This document shows positions 25,883 to 34,480 of a stretch of 64,000 nt of DNA, one piece after another (position 1 is the first letter of the stretch; each line of letters starts with the position of its first letter). The stretch comes from Halosimplex pelagicum. GTDB taxonomy: Archaea > Halobacteriota > Halobacteria > Halobacteriales > Haloarculaceae. The notes under the pieces were generated by a model that was not told the origin of the DNA, made no database searches, and saw nothing but the letters and a program-made list of their open reading frames with translations. The stretch lies in assembly GCF_013415905.1 (NCBI RefSeq), contig NZ_CP058909.1, positions 4,030,001 through 4,094,000 on the forward strand, given 5' to 3'. A program made the position numbers and the translations under genes.

Positions 25883-26938
25883 ATGCACGAGACTGATGAG
25901 CACTGGTTGCCTGAAGGGTCAATTGTCAATCTCTTTCAGCAGGACTCTGTTGTCTATGGATATGCTCCACCGCAGGAGTTTAATCGTCTTGACGACGCTC
26001 AACGGCAACAGATCTCGTCGGCTCTCGCTGATGAATTTAGCATAGAGACGATTTCTACTGTGTGGGGAGATTTGAAGGAATGGAAGGCTGGCGACGTTCA
26101 GGCAATGGGTCGTGAGGAATCGCTGTTCGCCCAGATCGTAGGAGAGAACAGTCCTCATGACGACCCCTCGGGTTTGAAGAGTCGACTAGAACAGGCTGTC
26201 GACACGGATTGGGGTGATGATGCATGTCGGTGCGCGTGGATGTTATATGGATTATCCCAATCAGTTTCGCTTGCTATAGTGAGTGAGGAATGCGAGGTAA
26301 CGGACAAGCAATTCCGTCTGTACCGGGGTCTCAGCGACCGATATGACATTCCGCACGTGCTGGCTGCCGCAATTGATAACTCATCTCAACGGTCGTTCTC
26401 AGTTCCAGCGACGGTTCTCAATAATTACTCTCCGAGCGAGGCGAACGCTGCAGGATATAGCCCGATTGTGGTTGAGAAACAGGTTGATGTGACGGACATC
26501 ATTCTCACTCCCGATTATATTGTTGAGCACGCTGACGATACTGGACTACTTACAGACGATGGAGAGTGTAGAGTTCTCGGGACGGTCACAGCAGACTTCT
26601 CCGCTGAAGAGGCGGCGGTGCTCCTGAAACCGCCGAATCAGAAAGAGGGGACGATTCAACACCGCTATTCGATTGAAGAATTCTTCGACCCGCTTCCACG
26701 GCCGGATGAGCGTGGCTTTAGCACGTTCATTGGGCTTTTACAGGAAGCCCACGAGCGGATACAAGGGTATTCTCAAGATGAACCATTTTCCCGTGAGAAA
26801 CTATTGGTTACGACCGCTGAGGGTGTTGAGAGGGTCAGTGACTGGTACGCGGAAGTAGCGGACAATATCCCAGAAAAGTCCCCGACTGTCGAAGAGTCGC
26901 TCAAACTCCTCACTGATGGAGAAGTACGGTTATCGTGA
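25883..26938 (+). CDS. Unknown protein with ADP-ribosyltransferase-like motifs
   Basis: 351 aa from the ATG at 25883; the frame is open to 25637 but that part looks like decayed DNA in another frame. The middle resembles the R-S-E class of ADP-ribosyltransferases: R148 in FRLYRGLSD, S183 in LNNYSPSEANAA, a strand IVVEKQVDVTDIIL of the type that follows the STS motif in these enzymes, and E228 in DGECRVLG where the catalytic (Q/E)xE lies (here D-G-E). Such enzymes transfer ADP-ribose from NAD to proteins or nucleic acids and occur as toxins and defence effectors. The match is by eye and distant. It precedes an ApeA-like gene, which supports a defence role. Confidence 0.5.
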   Translation: MHETDEHWLPEGSIVNLFQQDSVVYGYAPPQEFNRLDDAQRQQISSALADEFSIETISTVWGDLKEWKAGDVQAMGREESLFAQIVGENSPHDDPSGLKSRLEQAVDTDWGDDACRCAWMLYGLSQSVSLAIVSEECEVTDKQFRLYRGLSDRYDIPHVLAAAIDNSSQRSFSVPATVLNNYSPSEANAAGYSPIVVEKQVDVTDIILTPDYIVEHADDTGLLTDDGECRVLGTVTADFSAEEAAVLLKPPNQKEGTIQHRYSIEEFFDPLPRPDERGFSTFIGLLQEAHERIQGYSQDEPFSREKLLVTTAEGVERVSDWYAEVADNIPEKSPTVEESLKLLTDGEVRLS

Positions 26939-27079
26939 GTGTGGGATGGCAATTGACTTTGACTCGACAGCGAAATAGCGATATATGCCGGTATTCGCTT
27001 GTCTATAGACCGTGTGAGGCGATATGCCAGTAGAGGACTACACTTTTGAGTGTCGGAATCTAAGACTCGGGTAAGGACG

Positions 27080-27736
27080 ATGAGTTTGGACGCTGGCGAA
27101 CAAGGTGAGGACCTGCGTAGAAAGAACCCCCGGGTTCTATACAACGCAGCCCAGCGTTCGTGGTACGACCGCCAAATCGACACGCTCCGTGAGCTCTTTC
27201 AGGCTTGTGTTGCGGCTGAGCTCACGGAGGTGCTATCTGATGAGATGCTTCAATTGCTCGGTGAGGATGAGTTGTGTCCGCTTGCTGTACGGTTCTGCCA
27301 AGGATTGAGCGATCACACGATGCGCGAGGCAATGAGACGTGCTCGTCATAATCCGGCAAGTTCCAAAGAGCAAGCGATGAGGGCAGGTGCGGAGACGCTC
27401 GTCCGTGAGAGGCTCTCGCAGGTCAGAACAGTGGTTACGAATTATTATTGCGATGTAGACGGGATTTTCGATGAATTCGACGCCGAAACGGCTGCAGAGC
27501 TGCGTGAGCAGCGCCAATCTGACCGTGAGGCGGAACTTACGGACGTACAAATTCTTCGAGACCCGTTTGAGGGCCGTGCCACCGGGCCGGTGGTGAGGGT
27601 CAGCGCTGAATCTGTGAACGCTCGCACTCTCCATGGTGCTAATGCTGGTCCTGCGCGGGATCAAGTGTCGTTTTCCACTGCAGATCGACGTCATGACCGT
27701 CCGCGCGAGGATGAATTAGATGCACGACCAGCGTGA
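27080..27736 (+). CDS. Unknown helical protein upstream of ApeA-like gene
   Basis: 218 aa from ATG 27080; an in-frame GTG at 27050 is a possible earlier start. Not recognised. Residues 20-150 are predicted by eye to be alpha-helical (RSWYDRQIDTLRELFQACV; SDHTMREAMRRARHNPAS), with a Cys-rich spot ELCPLAVRFCQGL. The C-terminal 70 residues are charged and Arg/Asp rich. It overlaps the ApeA-like gene by 17 bases, so the two are co-translated and probably act together, perhaps as regulator or antitoxin of the HEPN-type protein; that is inference from gene order only. Confidence 0.6.
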   Translation: MSLDAGEQGEDLRRKNPRVLYNAAQRSWYDRQIDTLRELFQACVAAELTEVLSDEMLQLLGEDELCPLAVRFCQGLSDHTMREAMRRARHNPASSKEQAMRAGAETLVRERLSQVRTVVTNYYCDVDGIFDEFDAETAAELREQRQSDREAELTDVQILRDPFEGRATGPVVRVSAESVNARTLHGANAGPARDQVSFSTADRRHDRPREDELDARPA

Positions 27737-29096
27737 GTTACGTGGCCACTGGTGGTTGCCAGGAAACAAGGAGAACCGAACCGTCGGTGGCGTCCTCTCG
27801 TACCATACGGCTGAGGGTCTGGAGTTAGATGTTTTCGATTCGCTCGGAGAAAGTGAGTCGGATGCATTTGGAATCAGTGAGGAAGAGGAACCGCAAGTAG
27901 TTGATCGGATATTTGGGATTACTGATGACGGTGATCGCGTAACACTTGACGAGTGTCATCAAACGTTTGAGAAAGTAACATACGGGTCTGAAGTCACTCG
28001 TCCGGAGACGTTCGCGGTTTCAACAGCGCTGATCGGTGAACACTTCCACGAAGATATTCGTCTTGAGTCCGTTGGCATGGAAGTTGAGGCATTTCATCGA
28101 TGGTTCTCGCGGAGCGGCCTCAATATAGACTTCAACCCGGGTCCAGACGGGAGAGAGAATAACCGTGAAACTGAACGCACGGATTCAGGATCTATCGTGC
28201 GAGCGGACTATACGTACCCCGACTCTGAGACCGTTGTTTCTAATGAATTTAGAGTGTATCTGGACCCAGGGATTACAGTTCAGCAGGAACAGAGTTCCTC
28301 GGTTAAATTCTCTGAGACCACATCAATAGAAGTCGGTCCAAGATTGGATGAAGAGCCGATTTCACTTTCTCAGGGAAAATCAGTCCTTCGTAAGATACGG
28401 TTCTTCATCGCGTTGGGATTACAAGAACCGATTCAACCGATCGAGATTACAGGCTACTACGAATCAGAAGGCGAGCAACCTGAAGCATCAGTGGAGATTC
28501 TAACGCACAGCTCCGCTGATGCCGCAATTTCCGACCAGCCGCACCGTCAAGAGTTGCTCTTCTTATTACCGGATATAGAAGATGTATTCGAGTCACTCTT
28601 AGACACCTGGATCCAGTCGTTTGATGAGTTAGCACCGGTGCTCCACATTTATTTCAAAACGATTTACGATGACACGGATCTTATGACGACGTACCTTCTC
28701 CGGCGTGCGACGCTTGAAGTCTATTACCGTACTCAGATACGCGAAAATCAAACCAGTGGATCGTCGCTTGCTCATACTGACTTTGAGGAGCCACAGGCCA
28801 GCTATGATACAATAAAAGCGCTCATCGGTGAAGGGTCAGAGAAGTCGTTTGACGCGCAGCTAGAAGAAATACTTGATCAGCACTCCGACACGGTCACCAA
28901 AGCATCCGACCGGCTGACAGACCGGATTTCTGATTCTCAGTCCAGTATAGAGTCTCTGTTCGAAGGAACTCAGAACTCATCCTCTGCGTTGCACCTGCGG
29001 TCAGAGAGCCTCGGTGTTATTTGTAATATCGTTATTCTCTCAGAGATCGGTCTTTCACCGGATCGGATCGCTACATTCATCGAAACGAGATCATAG
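27720..29096 (+). CDS. ApeA-like protein with degraded HEPN motif
   Basis: 458 aa. The N-terminus follows the ApeA N-terminal domain pattern: RGHWWLPGNKENRTVGGVLS, then GLELDVF and IFGITDDGDRVTLDEC. ApeA proteins stop phage growth through a C-terminal HEPN RNase whose active site is R-N-x4-H in a helix. Here the corresponding helix (ASDRLTDRISDSQSSIES) has no R..H pair, and the following segment LHLRSESLGVICNIVILSEIGLS matches the last HEPN helix. The catalytic motif is therefore missing or replaced. Either the protein is dead, or it works only as a binding protein with the gene at 27080. ATG at 27720 inside the previous gene. Confidence 0.65.
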   Translation: MHDQRELRGHWWLPGNKENRTVGGVLSYHTAEGLELDVFDSLGESESDAFGISEEEEPQVVDRIFGITDDGDRVTLDECHQTFEKVTYGSEVTRPETFAVSTALIGEHFHEDIRLESVGMEVEAFHRWFSRSGLNIDFNPGPDGRENNRETERTDSGSIVRADYTYPDSETVVSNEFRVYLDPGITVQQEQSSSVKFSETTSIEVGPRLDEEPISLSQGKSVLRKIRFFIALGLQEPIQPIEITGYYESEGEQPEASVEILTHSSADAAISDQPHRQELLFLLPDIEDVFESLLDTWIQSFDELAPVLHIYFKTIYDDTDLMTTYLLRRATLEVYYRTQIRENQTSGSSLAHTDFEEPQASYDTIKALIGEGSEKSFDAQLEEILDQHSDTVTKASDRLTDRISDSQSSIESLFEGTQNSSSALHLRSESLGVICNIVILSEIGLSPDRIATFIETRS

Positions 29097-29104
29097 TTCA
29101 CGGG

Positions 29105-29455
29105 CCGTCAGATCTTGAGGTTCGTGATTGTCTGTGACGCTGATTGGGGTTTCTCTGTGGAATGACTGGTTGTTCACTGACACCCCAGTCAATTTACCTC
29201 GATGTAGGTGAATCCACCGCAGACGCGACCAAGGATACTGGAGAGCCCGACTTGGTGCCGAAACTGGCAACAGAAGCAATTGTTCTTGAACGAATTGTGA
29301 TTACGGCTGCGAATGGGATTGTCGTTCCGTCCAGTGGGTAGTATCTACAGGCGGAGCAGGGCGAGTGCCTCGGGGCTTGACCCCGAGGCAGTTCACACCA
29401 TCGCATTGGTGTGACGACTCACGGTGGGGCCCTGCACATCTTGAATAGAGAATGA
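29105..29455. repeat. Short copy of a paired repeat unit
   Basis: The left part (29105-29200) is similar to 32636-32730 (shared words ATCTTGAG, TCTGTGGAAT), and the right part (29219-29345) is similar to 33820-33957, including a shared coding tail: DLVPKLATEAIVLERIVITA here against NLVPKLTTAAIVPERNVIAA there. Further homology runs to 29452 (CACGTGGC). The copy at 32636 holds a 1.1-kb gene between these parts; this one holds almost nothing, so it is an internally deleted derivative. It also carries an extra 50-base segment with two hairpins (29365-29411). Confidence 0.55.
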
Positions 29456-29636
29456 TGAATACACGTGGCCAATGAACGGGAAGTCATGGGCGATGGAGAT
29501 TCACTCGCTGTGGAGAAGAGTCCTTACCAGTGCCGTTGCCAGTTGTTTGTTGAGCTTCCGGTTGGCGTTCCCGCAGTGAGGAATGGATACAGGACGGACA
29601 CCCTGACATGTAGTTACAGCCGTCTGAATTTCTCTG

Positions 29637-29960
29637 TCACCGGACACTTGATGTCGCACTGTTCACCATCGTTAGCGACTACCCCGTCCAAACGAGCGCA
29701 TCGTTCGATCCCGCACACCCGTTTCTCCGAGAAATCATCTTAGACCGGCACAGAAACCAACTTTCGTTCCTACTTAATGGACAGATCCAGCCGTCATCGC
29801 GTCATTCTGTGGGCCAAAAATTGCAGAAACGGCTAAAGCAACACCGGTCTACATGAGTGCGGGAGCCGCCAAGGGAGAACCGCTTGAATTAGACGCTGGT
29901 CTCAAATACCTACAAAAGAAACTGGCAAATCCGGATTTGGAACGGACTCAGGCTTTATAG
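29637..29960 (+). pseudogene. Frameshifted fragment of an unknown gene
   Basis: From 29637 a frame without start codon reads RTLDVALFTIVSDYPVQ and FDPAHPFLREIILDRHRNQL up to a TGA near 29855; a second frame from ATG 29853 continues with MSAGAAKGEPLELDAGLKYL and ends at 29960. Both halves look coding and are probably one gene broken by a frameshift. The fragment ends right before an IS605-type hairpin. No family recognised. Confidence 0.4.
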
Positions 29961-29965
29961 ATAGT

Positions 29966-30026
29966 CAACTACTCCACCCTACTTCGCTCAATCTGACGAC
30001 TTCGCTCGTTGAGGGTGGGGCTTGTC
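29966..30026 (-). repeat. TnpB right-end hairpin (scar)
   Basis: Read on the minus strand the segment gives AAGCCCCACCCTCAACGAGC, a loop, then GAGCGAAGTAGGGTGGAGTAG and TTGAC, the same build as the right end at 10140. A short TnpB-like tail (DTDKPHPQRAKSSD) is encoded just before it. The element body is gone. Confidence 0.5.
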
Positions 30027-30095
30027 CGTGTCCTCGAAGGTGAACAAAGAAGGTCTTCCAAGAGAGATCCGTGACCGTCTGGAGAGCGGACGATG
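30022..30095 (+). pseudogene. 3' end of a truncated gene coupled to the 30093 gene
   Basis: The frame reads SSKVNKEGLPREIRDRLESGR and its TGA at 30093-30095 overlaps the next ATG in the ATGA manner typical of operons. The 5' part is missing at the hairpin scar, so an upstream operon partner was probably lost when the element inserted. A GTG at 30028 could still start a 22-residue peptide. Confidence 0.4.
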
Positions 30096-30734
30096 AAAGG
30101 TGAACCAGAGATCCTCCACGAAGTACCCGTCGACGATGTAGGGTCAAGGGACTTGCCTAGTGACGCCAGTAGTTTGATTTTGGAGGGTGGCTATCAGCAA
30201 TTCTCGCCCCGGGGAACGAGTGAACTGGTCGGGCAACTGGTGGAGAACGACTTGTCACCCTCTGACATCAAGGCGTTGAGGGTAGAGTCCCGACTGCTCG
30301 GAAGATTCGCTACAGGGTCAGGAGATGTTTTCAAGCGCGCGACGGAGCTGCAACTTCAGAAAACCGGTGAGGGCGAAGATAAGGTGAAGGCCTTGGAGCC
30401 GGAGTATGTCATCGTCGCTGCCCCGTTGAAGCAGGAGTTCGGAGAAGAAGCGTCGCTAGAGGATACTGTCCGACAATTAGAGGCCGCTCAGGAGACAATG
30501 AATCAGGTAGAGGAGCCGGTTGACTTCACAGGTCAGATTTTGATTGAGAACAGGCCCTGTTCAGTGTTTTGTACCGTTGAGGACATCCGAAGCTTCGCGT
30601 CGGAGGCCTCGAAACAGGGGTTCCATCCGGGGTACTCGTTCAACACCGCAGTCGAGAACGGGAGAGAGATGCTGGACAGCGCCTCTTCCGAGGATGTAGA
30701 ACTCGTGCGGATGAGCCGGTTGGAGGGTGACTGA
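30093..30734 (+). CDS. Unknown protein of the FtsZ-like cassette
   Basis: 213 aa, ATG start. Not recognised. It contains mixed alpha/beta sequence with a strand-rich block YVIVAAPLKQEFG at about 110, a helix TVRQLEAAQETMNQV and a second strand block GQILIENRPCSVFCTVEDIR. No catalytic motif, signal peptide or membrane segment. It is followed after one base by the HEAT-like gene, so the two are co-translated; both run towards the convergent FtsZ-like gene. The three share a similar codon use and probably form one functional cassette. Confidence 0.65.
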   Translation: MKGEPEILHEVPVDDVGSRDLPSDASSLILEGGYQQFSPRGTSELVGQLVENDLSPSDIKALRVESRLLGRFATGSGDVFKRATELQLQKTGEGEDKVKALEPEYVIVAAPLKQEFGEEASLEDTVRQLEAAQETMNQVEEPVDFTGQILIENRPCSVFCTVEDIRSFASEASKQGFHPGYSFNTAVENGREMLDSASSEDVELVRMSRLEGD

Positions 30735-30735
30735 A

Positions 30736-31356
30736 ATGACTCTGGATCTTGTTGTCGACGAACTTGAGGAAATCTTGAACGGCGGCCACGGAGTTCAGGA
30801 ATCAGAGTACCGGAGTAAACGCCGCTCGGCCGCAGACTCGCTTCAAGGAATTGCCTGCACTGAATCTGAAGCGGCTGAGACGGCGTGGAATATCCTCGAA
30901 GACGCGGTCACGGAGGCAGACCTTCGCGTGGCATTGCAGGCCTCCTTAGCGCTGGCTTACACAGCGGCCAGCAGCGAAGAAGATTGGGGAAGGGCTATGC
31001 AGATCTACGAGAAAGCTGTTTCCTCCAGTGACCGGGAGACCCGGTTGGCAGCAGTCGACGGCTTGAGAAAAGCCTTTGATGTGAATTCTGCAGTCGCTGG
31101 TGACGCCATTGATCTCTTCGGTGATGCCGCCCGCACCGGCCTCAACAGTATCGTGGAGAAGCACGATGATGTAGAATCAGTCCAAGAGATCTCCAGCGAC
31201 CAAGCGAGACGGGAACGCAGTTGTTGGAAGGCCTTAGCCGGGTTGTCTGAAGCAGTAATGCACGATATGAAGACGGTGGAGGAGGTTGTGGACGAGGACA
31301 CAATCAGCTTGTTTCTGGAGGCCTGTTTCGAGGACGGAGTGGAGAAACTGTTCTGA
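30736..31356 (+). CDS. HEAT-like helical repeat protein
   Basis: 206 aa from ATG 30736; a GTG at 30727 inside the previous gene is less likely. Almost entirely helical, with repeated helix pairs such as AETAWNILEDAVTEADLRVA, QASLALAYTAASSEEDWGRA and DGLRKAFDVNSAVAGDAIDL, as in HEAT/ARM-type solenoids that bind proteins. No catalytic residues seen. The stop codon at 31354-31356 touches the end of the convergent gene on the other strand (31357), so transcription from both sides meets here. Partner of the 30093 gene. Confidence 0.65.
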   Translation: MTLDLVVDELEEILNGGHGVQESEYRSKRRSAADSLQGIACTESEAAETAWNILEDAVTEADLRVALQASLALAYTAASSEEDWGRAMQIYEKAVSSSDRETRLAAVDGLRKAFDVNSAVAGDAIDLFGDAARTGLNSIVEKHDDVESVQEISSDQARRERSCWKALAGLSEAVMHDMKTVEEVVDEDTISLFLEACFEDGVEKLF

Positions 31357-32481
31357 TCAGCGCTCGGTCGAATCGCGCCCGCCTCGTAGCAACCGGACCA
31401 TTGTTTCTCGGTCGGTGTCGGAGACCTCGATGCGTTTGATGTGCGCTCTGCCCTGATACCGAGAATGAGTCCGTGGATCCCAGAGGTAGGCGGCGTCGTC
31501 AGGCCGGTCGTACTCCCTGATTGTTCGCTCTACATCCGGGGCCGGGTACGGACCGTCGTAGCAGACGAAAAGTAGCTTGGCGTCGACAGTTTCATCCTCA
31601 AATCCTGGTGTGAGGTTGCCCAACTCGCTCGTATCGGCAAGGTCGTCGATGAACAGCCTCCCTAGTCTGTTTTCTCCGGTCACGCTCAGGATGTCGCCTT
31701 TCCCCAGTTCTCGAAGTGTAGGCCTCAACATAGCCTCGAATAGATCCGCAATTGTAGCTGAGAGAAACCAGCGTGGATCGCCTTCGGCCACGGCTACAGG
31801 GAAAAAGAGATTGGTGTGGTCGATGAGGTCCTTCAGGTTCTCGGTAGGGCCTTCTGAGAAGAGCACGGTACAGGTATCATCTCCCGCAGTCTCCAAGAGG
31901 TCGAAAGCCTGTTTCTCTACTCCGGGTTCACGGAAATCACAGGATATAAACAGGAAATCACTGTCCGCCACATCGTTGGGACGTGGAGACGTATAGATCT
32001 GTGCAGATGTCCCGGTTTCAATCATTTCGACAGTTTTCGCGCCAGTGGGGCCGAGTCCTGCGACAGAGACGTTTGGTTCCCAAGCTGGATTCTCATCCAG
32101 TTCTGGCTCGCCGGTCGACGGGTCAACCGCCCCCTTGAATGTCTCCGGTTCAGAATCACCGTCTTTGACTATGACGGCGAAGTTTGGCGTCAAGACGTCT
32201 AATCTGAACGGGTCCGGTTCTACGTCGCTTTCCCCGTTTTTCAACAGCTTCGTACCGTGTTCGTTGTGTTCTTGTTTGTACTTCCGCCAGTCATCAATTC
32301 TACTTCTCGATGCCTCGTGCTCCACCAATAGTTTGAGTCCTTGGTCGGCAAGGACCCCTATTTGTTTGTACTTCTTGCCCGCTTCTATCGTGTCGCCACT
32401 GTCTTCGGCCCGTGAGGCCGCAACGGATGTTTCCTTGATTTCCTCTGCGATCTTCTCGATCCGATCTTCGAAATCACTCAT
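31357..32481 (-). CDS. Divergent FtsZ/tubulin-like protein with MIT-like N-terminus
   Basis: 374 aa. The first 70 residues form a helical hairpin with a SRAEDSGDTIEAGKKYKQIG segment resembling MIT/TPR helices. From about residue 140 the sequence follows the tubulin/FtsZ nucleotide-binding domain: NVSVAGLGPTGAKTVEMIE (first glycine loop), SDFLFISCDFREPG in place of the tubulin signature loop, then TVLFSEGPTENLKDLIDHTN and LFFPVAVAEGDPRWFLSATI. The GGGTGTG loop itself is absent, so GTP binding would be altered or lost. The tubulin superfamily forms filaments or remodels membranes. This is a distant match by eye. It is convergent to the 30093/30736 pair with no spacer. Confidence 0.5.
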   Translation of the reverse strand: MSDFEDRIEKIAEEIKETSVAASRAEDSGDTIEAGKKYKQIGVLADQGLKLLVEHEASRSRIDDWRKYKQEHNEHGTKLLKNGESDVEPDPFRLDVLTPNFAVIVKDGDSEPETFKGAVDPSTGEPELDENPAWEPNVSVAGLGPTGAKTVEMIETGTSAQIYTSPRPNDVADSDFLFISCDFREPGVEKQAFDLLETAGDDTCTVLFSEGPTENLKDLIDHTNLFFPVAVAEGDPRWFLSATIADLFEAMLRPTLRELGKGDILSVTGENRLGRLFIDDLADTSELGNLTPGFEDETVDAKLLFVCYDGPYPAPDVERTIREYDRPDDAAYLWDPRTHSRYQGRAHIKRIEVSDTDRETMVRLLRGGRDSTER

Positions 32482-32599
32482 GCTTGGAGAGAGCCCTCAG
32501 GTGCCCACTCTTCAATCTCATCTTCAGAGACTGCTCTCTGCACCGGTTGCTTCCACAGTTTCTTGAGAACACCGATCGATGTCATTATCGTCCGCGTGA

Positions 32600-32632
32600 T
32601 AATAAGCCCGCGACTTCAGTCGTGGGTCACTG
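32600..32632 (+). repeat. TnpB right-end hairpin (scar)
   Basis: AAGCCCGCGACTTCAGTCGT followed by GGGTCACTGAC is the short hairpin right end common to haloarchaeal IS605-group elements. No tnpB lies next to it. It directly abuts the left part of the repeat unit starting at 32636. Confidence 0.5.
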
Positions 32633-32635
32633 ACG

Positions 32636-34026
32636 AGCAGTCACATCTTGAGTGTCGTGACTGTTTGTGCCGTGGAGTGGGTCATCTGTGGAATATGGAG
32701 TGGTTCGATAGCACCCAAACCACTTTAAATACGCCGGCCATACCTGTGCATTCGATAATCTCCGGATAGCGGTGCGATTTGCGGGTGAGGGTTTTTAAGC
32801 AACGGGATCTTCCATATTTTGTTGCGATAGTATGTCAGATCAAGAATTAACGCCGAATATGTACCGAACGGAAATAATTCAATTAGAAGCCGTTGGCGAG
32901 GACGGTTCAGTTGCGGCGGCTGCTGACCTGTTACGGGCTGCTGGACTGGATCAACAACAGGTCGATCCGACGGTACTTGAAAACCATATTGAGCAGTGGA
33001 CTGCGTCGGAGTTGTGGGCTGTTGAATGTCGATCGCGGACGTATAGTAAGCAGATTCGATCCCGGAAAATCGACCGAGTTATCGAGTCAAAGGGACTCAA
33101 CCAAGCGTCTACTGAAGTAGAAGTGAACAGCTGGTACAACGAGATGATGGAGGAAGTCACGTGTACCAAGTGTGGGAGCACGATCCCGCGACTCGCTGTG
33201 GACAGTCACACTGGTTCAGTACCGTGTCGAGCACGGAAGAATAGAAGCATTGTCCGTGAAAAAGGTCTGGCACGGGTGGCAACTCAGTCCCAGTCGCTGC
33301 AAGAACACATTGAGCAGTACAGTGACTGCGGCATTGAGTGGTATAACACCCGGTATGACCCAGGCAGTCCGACCAGACGGAGCAAGTTACGGGCATTACA
33401 GTACGCACCGAAAGACGCGATTGTGAAAGCTCGGAAGCAGTACCTCCCAGCACCACGCGACCGTGCCGACCGAGTTGGTCGCATCCTGTGGCGAGATACG
33501 GAGTATTGCATCATCGTTAGCGATGAGGAGACGATGGATGTGATCAAGGTTGAGGATGCTGAGCGGGCAGCTCGTCGCCGCAAACTGTACGTGAGTTCCC
33601 ACTCAGGGGACTACGTCGCGTACAATTCTGACGGACAGCGCGTCGGAGTACCGGTCACAGGGGCTGTTGGGGATGTCAAGACACAATCATGGAACAATGA
33701 TGGAGCAATTGTCGTCATTGAGACCGGTGACGGGACCGACGAACGAACGGTCGAACTACCCTGCCCAGTCGACTTCAGTGTCTGGAAACCAAGCTCCCCT
33801 GATGAAGATGAATCGGTCACAGACGCAACCGAGGAGAATATAGAGCCCAACTTGGTGCCGAAATTGACAACAGCAGCAATTGTCCCTGAACGAAATGTGA
33901 TTGCAGCTGCGAACGGGGTTATCGTTCAGTCTGGTGGATGATATCTACACCGGCGCGCGTTTGTGCGACAACTGATAGCGGAACCCCGCACATTCTGAAT
34001 ATAGTTGCGAGTCCACGTGGCTAATC
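32636..34026. mobile_element. Long copy of the paired repeat unit, with cargo gene
   Basis: The two ends (32636-32730 and 33820-34022) correspond to the two halves of the short unit at 29105-29455. Between them sits the gene at 32832. The matching ends with different interiors suggest a mobile or recombining unit. No transposase is encoded and no terminal inverted repeat or target duplication was found by eye, so the way it moves is unknown. Confidence 0.4.
32832..33941 (+). CDS. Unknown zinc-finger protein in the repeat unit
   Basis: 369 aa. Not recognised. Helical N-terminus (ADLLRAAGLDQQQVDPTVLE), then a putative zinc site at about 112-135 (CTKCG, His, VPCRARK), a helical, basic middle part (SKLRALQYAPKDAIVKARKQ) and a beta-rich C-terminal half (YCIIVSDEETMDVIKVEDAE; KLYVSSHSGDYVAYNSDGQ). 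The last 40 residues (NLVPKLTTAAIVPERNVIAA) are encoded by the right end of the repeat unit and recur, without the rest of the gene, at 29219-29340. ATG at 32832. The finger and the basic stretch suggest nucleic acid binding; it could be the protein that handles the unit's own ends. Confidence 0.6.
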   Translation: MSDQELTPNMYRTEIIQLEAVGEDGSVAAAADLLRAAGLDQQQVDPTVLENHIEQWTASELWAVECRSRTYSKQIRSRKIDRVIESKGLNQASTEVEVNSWYNEMMEEVTCTKCGSTIPRLAVDSHTGSVPCRARKNRSIVREKGLARVATQSQSLQEHIEQYSDCGIEWYNTRYDPGSPTRRSKLRALQYAPKDAIVKARKQYLPAPRDRADRVGRILWRDTEYCIIVSDEETMDVIKVEDAERAARRRKLYVSSHSGDYVAYNSDGQRVGVPVTGAVGDVKTQSWNNDGAIVVIETGDGTDERTVELPCPVDFSVWKPSSPDEDESVTDATEENIEPNLVPKLTTAAIVPERNVIAAANGVIVQSGG

Positions 34027-34156
34027 CTAGTATCTCCCTACGTTATCGTGGAGAAACGACGGAAACGCGGGGGTGTGTCTCATCTATATTGGCCTTCCTT
34101 CTCCACCGACCTTCAGTTACGATGGAAACGTAGGGTGGGTCTTCTCTCCTCGAGCC

Positions 34157-34480
34157 TTACTCGTTCGGGTTGACCGGGCCTTTGTACTGGGAACGAATCT
34201 TCTCTCCATCACGCCACTGCCAGTAGTAGTAGCGATTATCATTGATCTCCTTGGTTGTGATCGTCGCCTTGGATGGTACGTCGTCCGGGAGGTCATCTGG
34301 TCGCTCCTCTACTTCGTCTTGGTCCGCTGACTTCTCGAGACGAGATTCTCCTTCCTTGTGCTCGGCTAGCGCTTCAGCGTACGTAGCAACGTCTCGGAGC
34401 CGCTCTGGAGTCGACTCGTTGAGCGTGTTGACGATCTCTGTCGGAAGGTTCGCCGGTGGGCTCGGTAGTTCGTAGGACAT
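34157..34480 (-). CDS. DUF6788-like small haloarchaeal protein
   Basis: 107 aa from the ATG at 34480. The start MSYELPSPPANLPTEIVNTL and the end INDNRYYYWQWRDGEKIRSQ, then YKGPV, are characteristic of a small family found many times in haloarchaeal plasmids and islands (DUF6788-like). The last part resembles the short beta hairpin of phage-integrase-associated proteins that read RYYYLQWREGGKV. Function unknown. A longer frame to 34678 has no support. It stands alone between the repeat unit and decayed DNA. Confidence 0.65.
   Translation of the reverse strand: MSYELPSPPANLPTEIVNTLNESTPERLRDVATYAEALAEHKEGESRLEKSADQDEVEERPDDLPDDVPSKATITTKEINDNRYYYWQWRDGEKIRSQYKGPVNPNE

Noticed and set aside
29465-29743. 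92-codon ORF with ATG-like start.
   Set aside because: It crosses from the repeat unit into gene debris, and a different frame of the same DNA looks more like coding sequence.
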